The notes under the pieces: model-generated | The model's input: only the letters and a program-made list of their open reading frames with translations | What the model was told of the DNA's origin: nothing | Database searches by the model: none | Translations under genes and position numbers: made by a program | Assembly (NCBI RefSeq): GCF_900177545.1 | Contig: NZ_FXBQ01000001.1 | Span: 2,164,122-2,228,121, forward strand | Source: Maritimibacter sp. HL-12 | GTDB lineage: Bacteria > Pseudomonadota > Alphaproteobacteria > Rhodobacterales > Rhodobacteraceae | Direction: 5' to 3' | DNA: 64,000 nt | Shown: positions 30,759-39,443 of the stretch, in pieces | How positions within the stretch are numbered: the stretch's first letter is position 1 | Layout: the number at the start of each line of letters is the position of its first letter

Positions 30759-31139
30759 ATGGCCTACGATTACGATAGCGGGAACATCTTCGCGAAGATC
30801 CTGCGCGGTGAGATCCCGAACGACACGGTTCTGGAAACCGGCCACAGCCTGGCCTTCAACGATATCGGCCCGCAGGCACCGGTGCATGTGCTGGTGATCC
30901 CGAAAGGGGCATACGTGAACTGGGATCATTTCGTCATCGAGGCCAGCGCCGAGGAAATCGCCGACTTTGCCCGCGCGATCCACGCGGTGGTCGAGAAACT
31001 GGGATTGGAGCCCGGCAGCGGCGGTCAGGGCTACCGGCTGATCATGAACGCAGGCGAGGCGGGGCTGCAGGAGGTGCCGCATCTGCACGCGCATATCCTG
31101 TCAGGCCGACCGCTCGGAAAGCTGGTTGCCGAAGGCTGA
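30759..31139 (+). CDS. HIT family nucleotide hydrolase/transferase
   Basis: 126 residues with the histidine triad HLHAHILSG near the C-terminus and the opening block IFAKILRGEIPNDTVLE typical of the Hint branch. It removes groups from nucleotide phosphoramidates. GGAGGA directly after the upstream stop serves as ribosome-binding site, coupling it to the glycosyltransferase gene. Confidence 0.93.
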   Translation: MAYDYDSGNIFAKILRGEIPNDTVLETGHSLAFNDIGPQAPVHVLVIPKGAYVNWDHFVIEASAEEIADFARAIHAVVEKLGLEPGSGGQGYRLIMNAGEAGLQEVPHLHAHILSGRPLGKLVAEG

Positions 31140-31208
31140 TGCCGGTTCGACCTTGCCCGCAGGCTTGTGTGCGTTATCATGCCGCGGCGCAAACATGAGA
31201 GGCCCGAC

Positions 31209-31391
31209 ATGACCACGCCCGTTCCCGAGACGAAGATCATCGGCAAGAAGAAATTCGCTTGCGACGGTGGCGGCCCGGCCGCGGGCCATCCGCGCGTCTG
31301 GCTCACCATCCCCGACGATCAGGGTTGGGTCGAATGCCCCTATTGCGATACCAGATACGTCTATGGCGAGGAGATCCGGGAGGCCGGTTGA
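31209..31391 (+). CDS. Zinc-finger domain protein (NDUFS6/ZF-CHCC type)
   Basis: 60 residues. The pattern C-x8-H-x14-C-x2-C (FACDGGGPAAGHPRVWL, then WVECPYCDTRYVY) is the CHCC zinc site related to mitochondrial complex I subunit NDUFS6. GAGAGG precedes the ATG at 31209. Bacterial role uncertain; possibly complex I assembly. Confidence 0.87.
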   Translation: MTTPVPETKIIGKKKFACDGGGPAAGHPRVWLTIPDDQGWVECPYCDTRYVYGEEIREAG

Positions 31392-31463
31392 TCGCGTTTC
31401 CGGCCCGGCCTGCCACCTATCGGACAAGGCCCCCAAGTCGGGGGGGCATAGCGGGAGACGCCC

Positions 31464-34259
31464 ATGACATTCGGCAAGGGTTGCCATCTTCACCTGGTCG
31501 ACGGCTCGGCTTTCATCTTCCGCGCCTACCACGCGTTGCCGCCGCTCACCCGCAAATCCGACGGGTTACCGATCGGGGCGGTCGCCGGTTTCTGCAACAT
31601 GCTTTTCAAGCAGGTCGAGGAATCAAAGGGCGATGATGCGCCGACCCATGTTGCGGTGATCTTCGACTATTCCGGCAAGTCCTTCCGCAACGAGATCTAC
31701 CCCGACTATAAGGCCAATCGCCCGCCCGCGCCCGAGGATCTCGTGCCGCAGTTTCCGCTCACCCGTGACGCGACGCGCGCCTTCAACATCGCCTGCATCG
31801 AGAAAGAGGGCTTCGAGGCCGACGACATCATCGCCACGCTCTCCCGACAGGCTCGCGAAGCGGGCGGGCGCGTCACGATCATCTCCTCCGACAAGGATCT
31901 GATGCAGCTCGTCGGCGGCGGTGTCGAGATGCTCGAACCGATCAAGAATCGCCGGATCGACAGCGAGGGCGTGGAAGAGAAGTTCGGCGTCGGTCCCGAT
32001 CGGGTGGTCGATGTGCAGGCCCTCGCGGGCGACAGCGTCGACAACGTGCCGGGCGCGCCCGGGATCGGGATCAAGACGGCGGCGCTGTTGATCAACGAAT
32101 ACGGCGATCTCGAAACCCTGCTTGAGCGGGCCGGCGAGATCAAGCAGCCCAAGCGGCGCGAAGTGCTCACGGGGATGGCCGACCAGATCCGCATGAGCCG
32201 CGACCTCGTGCGGCTCGATGAGAATGTCGAACTGGATTTCAGCCTCGACGATCTTGAACTGCGCGACCCCGAAGCAGACGTGCTGCTGCCGTTTCTCGCC
32301 GCGATGGAATTTCGCTCGCTGTCGAAGCGAATCGCCGATGCTCTGGGTGTCGACAGCGCCGACATTCCCGAGCCTGCGCCTGCGGACGATACGCCCGATG
32401 CCCCCGGCCTGCCGCCGATCGACCCGGACCGCTACGAGCGGGTCGACAGCATGGAGGCGCTTGCGCGATGGGTCGAGGCGATCAAGGAACGCGGCCATGT
32501 CGCGGTCGATACCGAAACCACCTCGCTCGACGAGATGCGGGCCGAGCTTGTCGGGATATCGCTTTGCGTCGAGCCGGGCGAGGCCTGCTACATCCCCTTT
32601 GGCCACAAGAAAGGCGGAGCCGACGATCTCTTCGGCTCCGACGACCTCGCCGAAGGGCAGTTGCCGCTTTCGCAGGTGATCGATGCGCTGCGCGATGTGC
32701 TGGAAGACCCGGCCGTGCTCAAGATCGGCCAGAACATCAAGTATGATGCCAAGATCCTTGCCCGTCAGGGCGTGGCCGTGGCCCCGGTCGACGACACCTT
32801 GCTGATGAGTTACGCGCTCTATTCGGGCCTGCACAACCACGGCATGGATGCGCTGTCCGAGCGCTACCTCGGCCATACCCCGATCCCGATAAAGGAGCTG
32901 TTGGGCAGCGGGAAATCGGCCACTACCTTCGACCGGGTCGAGATCGAAAAGGCGGTGCGCTACGCGGCGGAAGATGCCGATATCACCCTGCGGCTCTGGC
33001 AGTTGTTCAAACCGCAACTGCACCGCGCGCATGTCACCACGGTTTACGAGACGCTGGAGCGCCCGCTGGTGCCGGTGCTTGCCGAAATGGAGATGCACGG
33101 CGTCAAGGTCGACCGCGATACGCTCAGCCGGATGTCCAACGCCTTCGCCCAGAAAATGGCGGCGCTGGAGGCGGAGATTCACGAGCTTGCGGGCGAGCGG
33201 TTCAATGTCGGTTCCCCGGCCCAGCTTGGCGAGATCCTGTTCGAGAAGATGGGGCTCGAGGGCGGCAAGAAGGGCAAGGTGGGCAAGTATTCCACCCCCG
33301 CCGACGTGCTCGAAGACCTTGCTACCGAGCATGATCTGCCCGCGCGGGTGCTCGACTGGCGCCAGCTTTCGAAGCTGAAATCGACCTACACAGATGCCCT
33401 GCAAACCCATATCAACCCCGAGACCGGGCGGGTGCACACGTCATACGTCCAGACCGGGGCCAACACCGGCCGCCTCGCCTCGACCGATCCCAACCTGCAA
33501 AACATACCTGTGCGTACGGAAGAGGGCCGGCGCATCCGCGAAGCCTTCGTGGCACCGGAGGGCAGCAAGCTGGTTTCCCTCGACTATTCGCAGATCGAGC
33601 TGCGTATTCTGGCCCATGTCGCCGGGATCGAGAGCATGAAGCAGGCCTTTCGCGACGGTGAGGACATCCACGCCGCGACCGCCTCGGAAATGTTCGACGT
33701 GCCGCTCGACGAGATGACGCCGGAGGTGCGCCGCAAGGCCAAGGCGATCAATTTCGGGGTGATCTACGGCATTTCGGGGTTCGGGCTCGCGCGCAACCTG
33801 CGGATTCCGCGCAGCGAGGCGCAGGCCTTCATCGATCGTTATTTCGAACGCTACCCCGGTATCCGCGCCTACATGGACGATACGGTAGCGTATGCAAAGG
33901 AACATGGCTACGTCGAGACCTTGTTCGGGCGCAGGATTCACACCCCCGAGATCGGGGCGAAAGGGCCGCAGGCAGGGTTTGCCCGCCGCGCGGCGATCAA
34001 CGCCCCGATCCAGGGCGCCGCGGCCGACATCATCCGCCGGGCGATGATCCGCATGCCCGCCGCGATCACCGATCTACCGGTGAAAATGCTGCTTCAGGTC
34101 CATGACGAACTGATCTTCGAGGTTCAGGAGGATGCCGTCGAGAACGCGGTCTCGGCGATCCGGAGCGTGATGGAGGAAGCTGCGGGTCCGGCCGTGAAAC
34201 TCTCGATCCCGCTGGTGGTTGATGCCGGGCAAGGCGCGAACTGGGCCGAGGCCCACTGA
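31464..34259 (+). CDS. polA: DNA polymerase I
   Basis: 931 residues, full length. Domains in order: 5'-3' exonuclease (1-~300, with DYSGKSFRNEIYPDYKANRP and KDLMQLVGGG), 3'-5' exonuclease (~345-530, with exo I VAVDTETTSLDEM intact, so proofreading is probably active), and polymerase (~550-931, with LVSLDYSQIELRILAHVAG, RKAKAINFGVIYGISGFGLA and LQVHDELIFEV). Used in Okazaki fragment processing and repair. GGGAGA precedes the start. Confidence 0.97.
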   Translation: MTFGKGCHLHLVDGSAFIFRAYHALPPLTRKSDGLPIGAVAGFCNMLFKQVEESKGDDAPTHVAVIFDYSGKSFRNEIYPDYKANRPPAPEDLVPQFPLTRDATRAFNIACIEKEGFEADDIIATLSRQAREAGGRVTIISSDKDLMQLVGGGVEMLEPIKNRRIDSEGVEEKFGVGPDRVVDVQALAGDSVDNVPGAPGIGIKTAALLINEYGDLETLLERAGEIKQPKRREVLTGMADQIRMSRDLVRLDENVELDFSLDDLELRDPEADVLLPFLAAMEFRSLSKRIADALGVDSADIPEPAPADDTPDAPGLPPIDPDRYERVDSMEALARWVEAIKERGHVAVDTETTSLDEMRAELVGISLCVEPGEACYIPFGHKKGGADDLFGSDDLAEGQLPLSQVIDALRDVLEDPAVLKIGQNIKYDAKILARQGVAVAPVDDTLLMSYALYSGLHNHGMDALSERYLGHTPIPIKELLGSGKSATTFDRVEIEKAVRYAAEDADITLRLWQLFKPQLHRAHVTTVYETLERPLVPVLAEMEMHGVKVDRDTLSRMSNAFAQKMAALEAEIHELAGERFNVGSPAQLGEILFEKMGLEGGKKGKVGKYSTPADVLEDLATEHDLPARVLDWRQLSKLKSTYTDALQTHINPETGRVHTSYVQTGANTGRLASTDPNLQNIPVRTEEGRRIREAFVAPEGSKLVSLDYSQIELRILAHVAGIESMKQAFRDGEDIHAATASEMFDVPLDEMTPEVRRKAKAINFGVIYGISGFGLARNLRIPRSEAQAFIDRYFERYPGIRAYMDDTVAYAKEHGYVETLFGRRIHTPEIGAKGPQAGFARRAAINAPIQGAAADIIRRAMIRMPAAITDLPVKMLLQVHDELIFEVQEDAVENAVSAIRSVMEEAAGPAVKLSIPLVVDAGQGANWAEAH

Positions 34260-34371
34260 GGCGTTTTCCTCTCCCGGGCCAATGCGCCGATCTCGACCGA
34301 TCCGGTTTGCCGGTATAATGAAGTATCGGGATGCGCGTATCGGCACGACGGTTGGCGGGGGGAATTGGGGC

Positions 34372-35229
34372 ATGTTTTCAGGCGAGCGGCCCGATGGTCG
34401 CCGGGTGCACAATGCACCCAAGGTGCGGCTCTTCATGCCTTACCTGCTGCCACGCAGGGGCGATGCGTTGGTCTTCTTCGAACAGAAGATCGACATCTCG
34501 AAAACCCTCGACTACCTCGAACGCTGGAACGACGGCGTGCGGCCTCCGTTGCGGCTGTTTCACATCTATGTCGCTGCCGGGGTGCGGGTACTGGCCGAGC
34601 GCCCCCGTCTGAACCGCTTCATCGCCGGGCGCAGGCTCTACCAGCGCGACGACATCGCGATCTCGATCTCGGTGCTCAAGGCGCGCGACGACGATGCCAA
34701 GCTGACCGTCGTCAAGCAAACCTTCGCGCCCGACGATGGCATCGTGCAGGTGCGCGCGCGCATCGAGGAGATCCTGTCCAACGGTCGGGCCCCGGCAAAG
34801 ACCTCGTCGGAGCGCGAGGTTTCGCTCCTGTTCCGGTTGCCGCACTGGCTGATCCCGCTGCTGCCGAAGCTGCAGAAACTGGGTGACTGGCTCAACATCA
34901 CCCCGGCGTCATTGCCGCGCAACGATCCGCTCTATGCCTCGGCGATGATCTCGCACCTCGGGTCGATCGGGCTCGACAGCGCCTATCACCACCTCTACGA
35001 GCACGGCACGCTTCCGATCTTCGTGGTGATCGGCAAGGCGCGCGACGAGGCGGTGGTGACCGAACAGCGCCAGATCGAGATCCGCCCCGTGGTGACGGTG
35101 CGCTACACGCTGGATGAGCGTATCGTCGATGGCTACTACGCCGCCCGCTCGCTCGATCTGTTGCAGGACCTGGTGGAAAACCCCTGGCTTCTGGAACGGC
35201 CGGAAGACGAAGGCCCCGGCGCGCTTTAG
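34372..35229 (+). CDS. E2-like (2-oxoacid dehydrogenase acyltransferase fold) protein without the catalytic histidine
   Basis: The C-terminal ~200 residues match the catalytic domain of lipoyl acyltransferases (E2), without lipoyl or E1/E3-binding domains. The active-site motif, normally D-H-R-x-x-D-G, reads D-E-R-I-V-D-G (bases 35113-35133), so the catalytic His is Glu. The acyltransferase reaction is therefore unlikely. I prefer the ATG at 34372 (GGGG upstream; product 285 residues, MFSGERPDGRRVHNAPKVRL) because a perfect -10 TATAAT (34314-34319) overlaps the earlier in-frame ATG at 34318. No dehydrogenase complex genes are nearby. Role unknown. Confidence 0.72.
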   Translation: MFSGERPDGRRVHNAPKVRLFMPYLLPRRGDALVFFEQKIDISKTLDYLERWNDGVRPPLRLFHIYVAAGVRVLAERPRLNRFIAGRRLYQRDDIAISISVLKARDDDAKLTVVKQTFAPDDGIVQVRARIEEILSNGRAPAKTSSEREVSLLFRLPHWLIPLLPKLQKLGDWLNITPASLPRNDPLYASAMISHLGSIGLDSAYHHLYEHGTLPIFVVIGKARDEAVVTEQRQIEIRPVVTVRYTLDERIVDGYYAARSLDLLQDLVENPWLLERPEDEGPGAL

Positions 35230-35936
35230 CCTCGCGCGATCCGGTCGAGCAGGTCGGCAAGGGTGCCCGGTGCGGCGAGAAAGGGGGCGTGTCCGGTCGG
35301 CAGGCTGAATATGTCGTTGGCGGCAAAACCCGCCGCCATGCTGCGCTGGTGGGCCGGGGGTATGGTGCGATCCTGCTCGCATACGATGTAGCTGCGCGGA
35401 ATGCCTGCGCCTTTGCCCGTGGCGACGAAGGGTTCGGCCTGCGGTGCGATCGGTTGCCAGCCGAGGTTCCGCCGGGCAAATGCCAGCGCCTCGGGCGGGC
35501 AATCGGCACAGAGGTTGGCCGCTACCGCCGCATCGGTGAACCGGTAGGAAAGGCGATCGGCGGAGGTTTCCAGAGCGCCCGCAAGGGGCTGCTCCGGGGC
35601 CTCGCGCCGCATCTCGATCAACGACACGCCGGGGCGGGGCACATAGGCGCAAAGATAGACGAGCCGCGAGATCAGCGCAGGTGCGATTTCGGCTGCCCGG
35701 GCAATGGCATAACCGCCGGCGGAGTGGCCAACAACGATGCTCGGCGCGTCGAGCCGGGCAAGGATGGCTTCGCCGTAACCTTCCAGCGTCACCTCCCCGG
35801 CAGGGGTGCTGTCGTCGCCCGAACCGGGCAGATCGAGGGCATCCGCCTCGTGTCCGAGCGCCACGAGCGCGGGCCGCACGTCGCGCCAGCACCACGCCCC
35901 GTGGCCGGAGCCATGCACGAGCAGGAAGCGCGCCAT
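35226..35936 (-). CDS. Alpha/beta hydrolase (EstA/salicylate-esterase-like)
   Basis: 236 residues with an early oxyanion region FLLVHGSGHGAWCWRDV, nucleophile elbow VVGHSAGGYA (Ser ~70), an acid residue in VCEQDRTIPP and a final His in LPTGHAPFL. The layout resembles plant methylesterase/salicylate-binding-protein-2-like bacterial hydrolases. Its start follows the pcaD-like stop immediately (they share base 35936), so the two hydrolases are co-transcribed. Substrate unknown. Confidence 0.87.
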   Translation of the reverse strand: MARFLLVHGSGHGAWCWRDVRPALVALGHEADALDLPGSGDDSTPAGEVTLEGYGEAILARLDAPSIVVGHSAGGYAIARAAEIAPALISRLVYLCAYVPRPGVSLIEMRREAPEQPLAGALETSADRLSYRFTDAAVAANLCADCPPEALAFARRNLGWQPIAPQAEPFVATGKGAGIPRSYIVCEQDRTIPPAHQRSMAAGFAANDIFSLPTGHAPFLAAPGTLADLLDRIARG

Positions 35937-36730
35937 CAGATATGGCCGATCTCGGCAAGAAAATCCGTGAGCGCGGCGGCATATTCAGCGGGTTTTTCGA
36001 CGCAGGCCAGGTGGCCCGCGCGACGGATCAAATGGAAGCGCGAACCGGGGATCGCATCGGTGGTTTCGCGCACGAGATCGGCCGGGGTGGAACCGTCTTC
36101 GCTCGCGGCGATGCCAAGCGTGGGCAGGCGCAGGCGGGCGGTGCTCTCGACAAGATCGGTTTCGCCGATGGCCTCCATGCAGCCGATATAGCCTTCGGTC
36201 GGCGTGCGGGTCAGCATGTTGCGGATCGCTTCCACGAGGTCCGGCCGCTCGGATCGGGTGTCGCGCGAGAACCAGCGCTCAATGGTGGCCTCGGCCAGCG
36301 CATCGATGCCGCCGTCGCGCACCGTGTGCACCCGCTCGTGCCAGATCTGGTGGGTGCCGATCCGTGCTGCGGTGTTTGACAGCACCACGCCGCGCAGCAG
36401 GTCGAGCCGCTCCGCCGCCAGCCCCTGCGCCACCATGCCGCCGATCGAAAGGCCGACGAACACGGCATCCTTCAACCCGAGGTGATCCATCAGCCGGGCT
36501 GCATCCTGCACCATGTCGCCCATGTAGTAGGGGGCCGCCGGGCAGGTGGTGAGGCCGTGACCGCGCATGTCGTAGCGCAGAACGTGCACGCCCTCGGGCA
36601 GGTGCGCGCAGACACCATCCCAGATCCGGAAATCGGTGCCGAGCGCATTGGCAAACACCAGCGCGGGCCCGTCATCCGGCCCGCTCAGATCGTAGTGAAT
36701 CCGGATATCGCCAAGGTCTGCCAGCTTCAT
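35936..36730 (-). CDS. pcaD: 3-oxoadipate enol-lactonase-like hydrolase
   Basis: 264-residue alpha/beta hydrolase with DMRGHGLTTCP, nucleophile elbow GLSIGGMVAQGLAAERLDLL (Ser near residue 96) and a C-terminal His in RRAGHLACVEKP. These blocks match PcaD, which opens beta-ketoadipate enol-lactone in the protocatechuate branch. No other pca genes are present in the window, so the exact substrate remains probable rather than certain. Confidence 0.82.
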   Translation of the reverse strand: MKLADLGDIRIHYDLSGPDDGPALVFANALGTDFRIWDGVCAHLPEGVHVLRYDMRGHGLTTCPAAPYYMGDMVQDAARLMDHLGLKDAVFVGLSIGGMVAQGLAAERLDLLRGVVLSNTAARIGTHQIWHERVHTVRDGGIDALAEATIERWFSRDTRSERPDLVEAIRNMLTRTPTEGYIGCMEAIGETDLVESTARLRLPTLGIAASEDGSTPADLVRETTDAIPGSRFHLIRRAGHLACVEKPAEYAAALTDFLAEIGHI

Positions 36731-36753
36731 GGCACCGTTCTCCCCGCTCCTGC

Positions 36754-36830
<77 letters not shown>

Positions 36831-36888
36831 GCTGCCCGTGAGATAGCCCCACGGGTCGGCCCCTTGCAAGGTCAATCCTGAACCCGGG

Positions 36889-37071
36889 TCAGGCGTTTTC
36901 GCGGATCTTCTTGGCGACGATCCAGGCCGCGGGGATGGCAACGACGAAACCGGCGATCGAAGAGTAAATGACGGGCATCATGGTCGTGTAGCCAGCCGTC
37001 AATGCGGCCACCATGAACGAGCCCGCGATCGTGGCCCCGAGGAAAATGTAGACGAGCAGGAATAGACCCAT
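36889..37071 (-). CDS. Small two-span membrane protein
   Basis: 60 residues, two hydrophobic helices (MGLFLLVYIFLGATIAGSFM and VIYSSIAGFVVAIPAAWIV) and a basic tail AKKIRENA. Conserved-looking but without a known function. AGGGA precedes the ATG. A near-consensus FNR box lies about 67 bases upstream of the start. Confidence 0.7.
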   Translation of the reverse strand: MGLFLLVYIFLGATIAGSFMVAALTAGYTTMMPVIYSSIAGFVVAIPAAWIVAKKIRENA

Positions 37072-37137
37072 GGATTGTGTCCCTCATGATTGGCGCGATC
37101 TCGGGGCCAAAGCTGCGTGGCAGATGTGGCTTTGTCC

Positions 37138-37151
37138 TTGATCCAGATCAT
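37138..37151. promoter_or_regulatory. Near-consensus FNR/FnrL site
   Basis: TTGAT-CCAG-ATCAT, matching 9 of the 10 defined FNR positions. It is 66 bases upstream of the small membrane gene that starts at 37071 on the minus strand, and 34 bases beyond the stop of the next gene upstream. Confidence 0.5.
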
Positions 37152-37184
37152 GTCTTTCGGCCGCCGGGCGCTCGGCCCCGCGGC

Positions 37185-37361
37185 CTAACGCATGCGGCGG
37201 GCGACGACGAAGGCCGTCGGCCAGCCGGCAAGGTAACCGGCGAAAGCCGCGCCAAGGAGCGGCCACAGGCCCTGGATCCCGGCAACAAGCGCGACGACGA
37301 CGAAAACGAAGGCCAGAGTCGCGCCGATGATCGATCCGAGAAACAGGACGAGCCGTTTCAT
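37185..37361 (-). CDS. Small two-span membrane protein downstream of cytochrome b561
   Basis: 58 residues, MKRLVLFLGSIIGATLAFVF with two hydrophobic segments separated by IQGLWPLLG and a basic end VVARRMR. Its ATG (37361) overlaps the cytochrome b561 stop by four bases, so it is probably co-translated. Similar in plan to the neighbouring 60-residue protein (both end in a basic V-A-[K/R]-[K/R] tail), though I would not claim homology. Confidence 0.7.
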   Translation of the reverse strand: MKRLVLFLGSIIGATLAFVFVVVALVAGIQGLWPLLGAAFAGYLAGWPTAFVVARRMR

Positions 37362-37840
37362 AGAGGTTTGCGCATCCGGGTGAGCACGTTGGATTTGAGC
37401 ACGAAATGCTGGAACAAGGCGCCGGCGACGTGCACCGCGACCAGCACGAGGACAAGCACCTTCATCGCCTCGTGACCGTCCGCGGCCTTCTCGACGCCGC
37501 CAAACCACGCCACCGCGCCTGAAACCGGCATCAGGATCAGCAGGGCATAGAGCGCAAGATGGGTGCCATGCGCGGCAAGCTTGAGGATTGCGGGCTCATT
37601 TTCGGGCAGCGCGGGCGCGCCGCGTTTTGCCTTGATCGCCATGCGGATCATCACCAGCAGGAGGATCAACAGCCCGGTGAACACATGCTGGGCAACGAGC
37701 GGATCGAAGCCGACCTCGAGGCCATCCTCGATCCGCTCCCAAGCGTCGGCGATCGAGTCATGGAGGACGAACTGCAGCACGACGAGGATGAAAACGAGCC
37801 AATGCAGGGCGATCTGGATGCGGGTATAGCCTGTGGGCAT
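37358..37840 (-). CDS. Cytochrome b561
   Basis: 160-residue four-helix haem protein of the inner membrane. Candidate haem-ligand histidines appear in ALHWLVFIL, QHVFTGLLILL, AAHGTHLALYALL and HVAGALFQHFVL. I use the ATG at 37840 because AGGAGA is 7 bases upstream. Bacterial b561 proteins move electrons between the quinone pool and periplasmic partners, such as superoxide. Confidence 0.9.
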   Translation of the reverse strand: MPTGYTRIQIALHWLVFILVVLQFVLHDSIADAWERIEDGLEVGFDPLVAQHVFTGLLILLLVMIRMAIKAKRGAPALPENEPAILKLAAHGTHLALYALLILMPVSGAVAWFGGVEKAADGHEAMKVLVLVLVAVHVAGALFQHFVLKSNVLTRMRKPL

Positions 37841-37989
37841 AATGGTCTCCTGAAGGGAATGGCCCTTGTTATACGGTGGTGCACACCGGTTCCGTCGCGG
37901 ACGGTCCTGCGTTGCGCCCCGGCTGTCAAGCGCGCGGTTGCCGCGGACGGCGGGGAGTGGCAATCTTGGCGCAACCGAGGGGAGAGCCC

Positions 37990-38625
37990 ATGATCATTTG
38001 CCACCCGCTGCGAATAATCTTCATTAAAACCAAGAAGGTGGGTGGCACGTCCTTCGAGATCGCGCTGTCAGGGTTCTGTGGCCCGGATTGCGTGATCACC
38101 CCGCTCATGGCGGCAGACGAAGCGCTGCGGGCAAAGCTCGGCGGGCGCGGCGCGCAGAACTGGGAAGCGCATGGTTTCACGGCGCATTCCACGGCCGCCG
38201 AGGTCAAGGCGGCGTTGCCTGCCGAGGTCTGGGCGAGCTACCGCAAGGTGACGATCTGGCGCGACCCGTTCGACGCCCTGATCTCGCGCTACCATTGGCG
38301 CAGGGCAGGCCGCAAGGGCCTGACTTTCAACGATTTCGTGCTACGCAACCGCGCCCTCATCGCGGTCAACCCCACCATCGCCCCGCTCTCCGGCCCGGCC
38401 CGGCTCGACACCTACCTGCGCTATGAGAGGCTCGCCGAGGACATGGCCGAGGCCGGTCTGGACGAGGTCTGGCAGGCGATGCGAGGGCTGCGCGCCAAGG
38501 GCGGTGTGCGGCCCCCGGAAGCGACGGTGGAAGCGGTCTACGCCGAGGCCCCCGAGGCGGCGGCGCTGGTGGCCGAGCTCTGCGCCGAGGAGATCGCGGC
38601 GTTCGGGTATGCGGTGCCGAGGTAG
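37990..38625 (+). CDS. Sulfotransferase-like protein
   Basis: 211 residues, start ATG at 37990 with GAGGGGAG upstream. The N-terminal IIFIKTKKVGGTSFEIAL has the shape of the 5'-phosphosulfate loop of bacterial P-loop sulfotransferases, and VTIWRDPFDALISRYHWRR matches the 3'-phosphate site. A short member of the family; acceptor unknown. The AT-rich accessory module begins about 200 bases downstream. Confidence 0.78.
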   Translation: MIICHPLRIIFIKTKKVGGTSFEIALSGFCGPDCVITPLMAADEALRAKLGGRGAQNWEAHGFTAHSTAAEVKAALPAEVWASYRKVTIWRDPFDALISRYHWRRAGRKGLTFNDFVLRNRALIAVNPTIAPLSGPARLDTYLRYERLAEDMAEAGLDEVWQAMRGLRAKGGVRPPEATVEAVYAEAPEAAALVAELCAEEIAAFGYAVPR

Positions 38626-38626
38626 G

Positions 38627-38693
38627 GGGGAGTTCACCCCGCCACCCCGTTTTCCGGTGGTGACATCGGGACGGTATGCCGGGGTGAACCCCG
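38627..38693. repeat. REP-like palindromic element
   Basis: Starts 2 bases after the sulfotransferase stop. GTTCACCCCG (38632-38641) pairs perfectly with CGGGGTGAAC (38680-38689), with further G-C pairs outside one mismatch. An inner hairpin pairs CCAC (38643-38646) with GTGG (38657-38660). The CCGGGGTGAACCCCGGCCTACG end resembles the dispersed REP-type palindromes found near RAYT transposases, and a RAYT fragment lies immediately after it. Confidence 0.6.
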
Positions 38694-38707
38694 GCCTACG
38701 GGCGAAC

Positions 38708-38764
38708 AATGGTGAGCGCGCGATCTGGCAACGGCGGTTCTGGGACCACCATGTGAGAGACGAG
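38708..38764 (+). pseudogene. Fragment of a REP-associated tyrosine transposase (RAYT)
   Basis: Nineteen codons read NGERAIWQRRFWDHHVRDE. This closely follows the conserved C-terminal block of RAYT/Y1-type transposases (G-E-R-x-I-W-Q-R-R-[FY]-W-[ED]-H-x-[IV]-R-D-E). The text on either side is unrelated: a palindrome on the left and AT-rich DNA on the right. The expected downstream HxxYIHxNPVKHG block is absent. Only a scrap remains, so this is a scar of the element rather than an active one. Confidence 0.6.
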
Positions 38765-38854
38765 GCCGCGTCGAGATGGGTGAGGTCGAACCCGACTCTA
38801 AGGTGCTTTTCGGTGAGTCCTAATCGCAACACCAATGGGGTGTATTGCTTGGAA

Positions 38855-38883
38855 TTGACGGAGAGGCGCTTGATAGGTTGAAT
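38855..38883 (+). promoter_or_regulatory. Possible promoter of the DUF488 module
   Basis: TTGACG (38855-38860) and TTGAAT (38878-38883) with a 17-base spacer, 44 bases before the DUF488 ATG. The -35 matches the sigma-70 consensus at 5/6, and the -10 is weaker. Confidence 0.45.
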
Positions 38884-38927
38884 TCGGGTGAAGATTTGTT
38901 GTTCTGTGTCAGAAAATTGGGTGCCAC

Positions 38928-39443
38928 ATGCCAGAACTCTTCACAATTGGATACGAGGGCGCGAGTGTTGATCAGTTGATTCAAACACTGGTGAACCTCG
39001 ATATAGAGGTCTTGGCTGACGTTCGGGAACTTCCATTGTCTCGGAAGAAAGGGTTATCCAAAACATCGCTAGCTGAACGTTTGGAAGATGCCGGAATCGC
39101 ATACCGGCATTTCAAGCAGCTTGGTGATCCCAAGGCAGGCCGCGATGCGGCAAAGTCGGGGGACTACGCCAAGTTTGAATCAATTTTCACAAAGCACCTC
39201 CAAACGCATGAGTCGCAGAAATCGCTTGAGGAACTACTTTCGGTTGCAATCCGGAAAAGGACGTGCATGCTTTGTTTTGAGCGATGCTCGATTCATTGCC
39301 ATCGGTCAATCATAGCTGATGAAGCCGTCGCCGAAGGGTTTGTGGTATATAACTTGGTCGCTGACTGTCCCGAGAAGTACCTAAAGGATGGAATTCAAAT
39401 CCCGCGTCATCGTCCTCGTGAAAGCCTCGCCGCAGCCGAGTAA
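38928..39443 (+). CDS. DUF488 family protein in AT-rich island
   Basis: 171 residues. The N-terminal signature MPELFTIGYEGASVDQLIQ, then VLADVRELPLSRKKGLSK, H-F-K-Q-L-G-D-P, and the cysteine/histidine block CMLCFERCSIHCHRSIIADE (about residues 110-130) are characteristic of DUF488, a domain of unknown biochemical function. Base composition and codon choice (many A/T third positions) differ sharply from flanking genes, indicating transfer. The downstream partner gene overlaps by 56 bases, so the two proteins are probably made in fixed proportion. No signal peptide or membrane segment. Confidence 0.85.
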   Translation: MPELFTIGYEGASVDQLIQTLVNLDIEVLADVRELPLSRKKGLSKTSLAERLEDAGIAYRHFKQLGDPKAGRDAAKSGDYAKFESIFTKHLQTHESQKSLEELLSVAIRKRTCMLCFERCSIHCHRSIIADEAVAEGFVVYNLVADCPEKYLKDGIQIPRHRPRESLAAAE

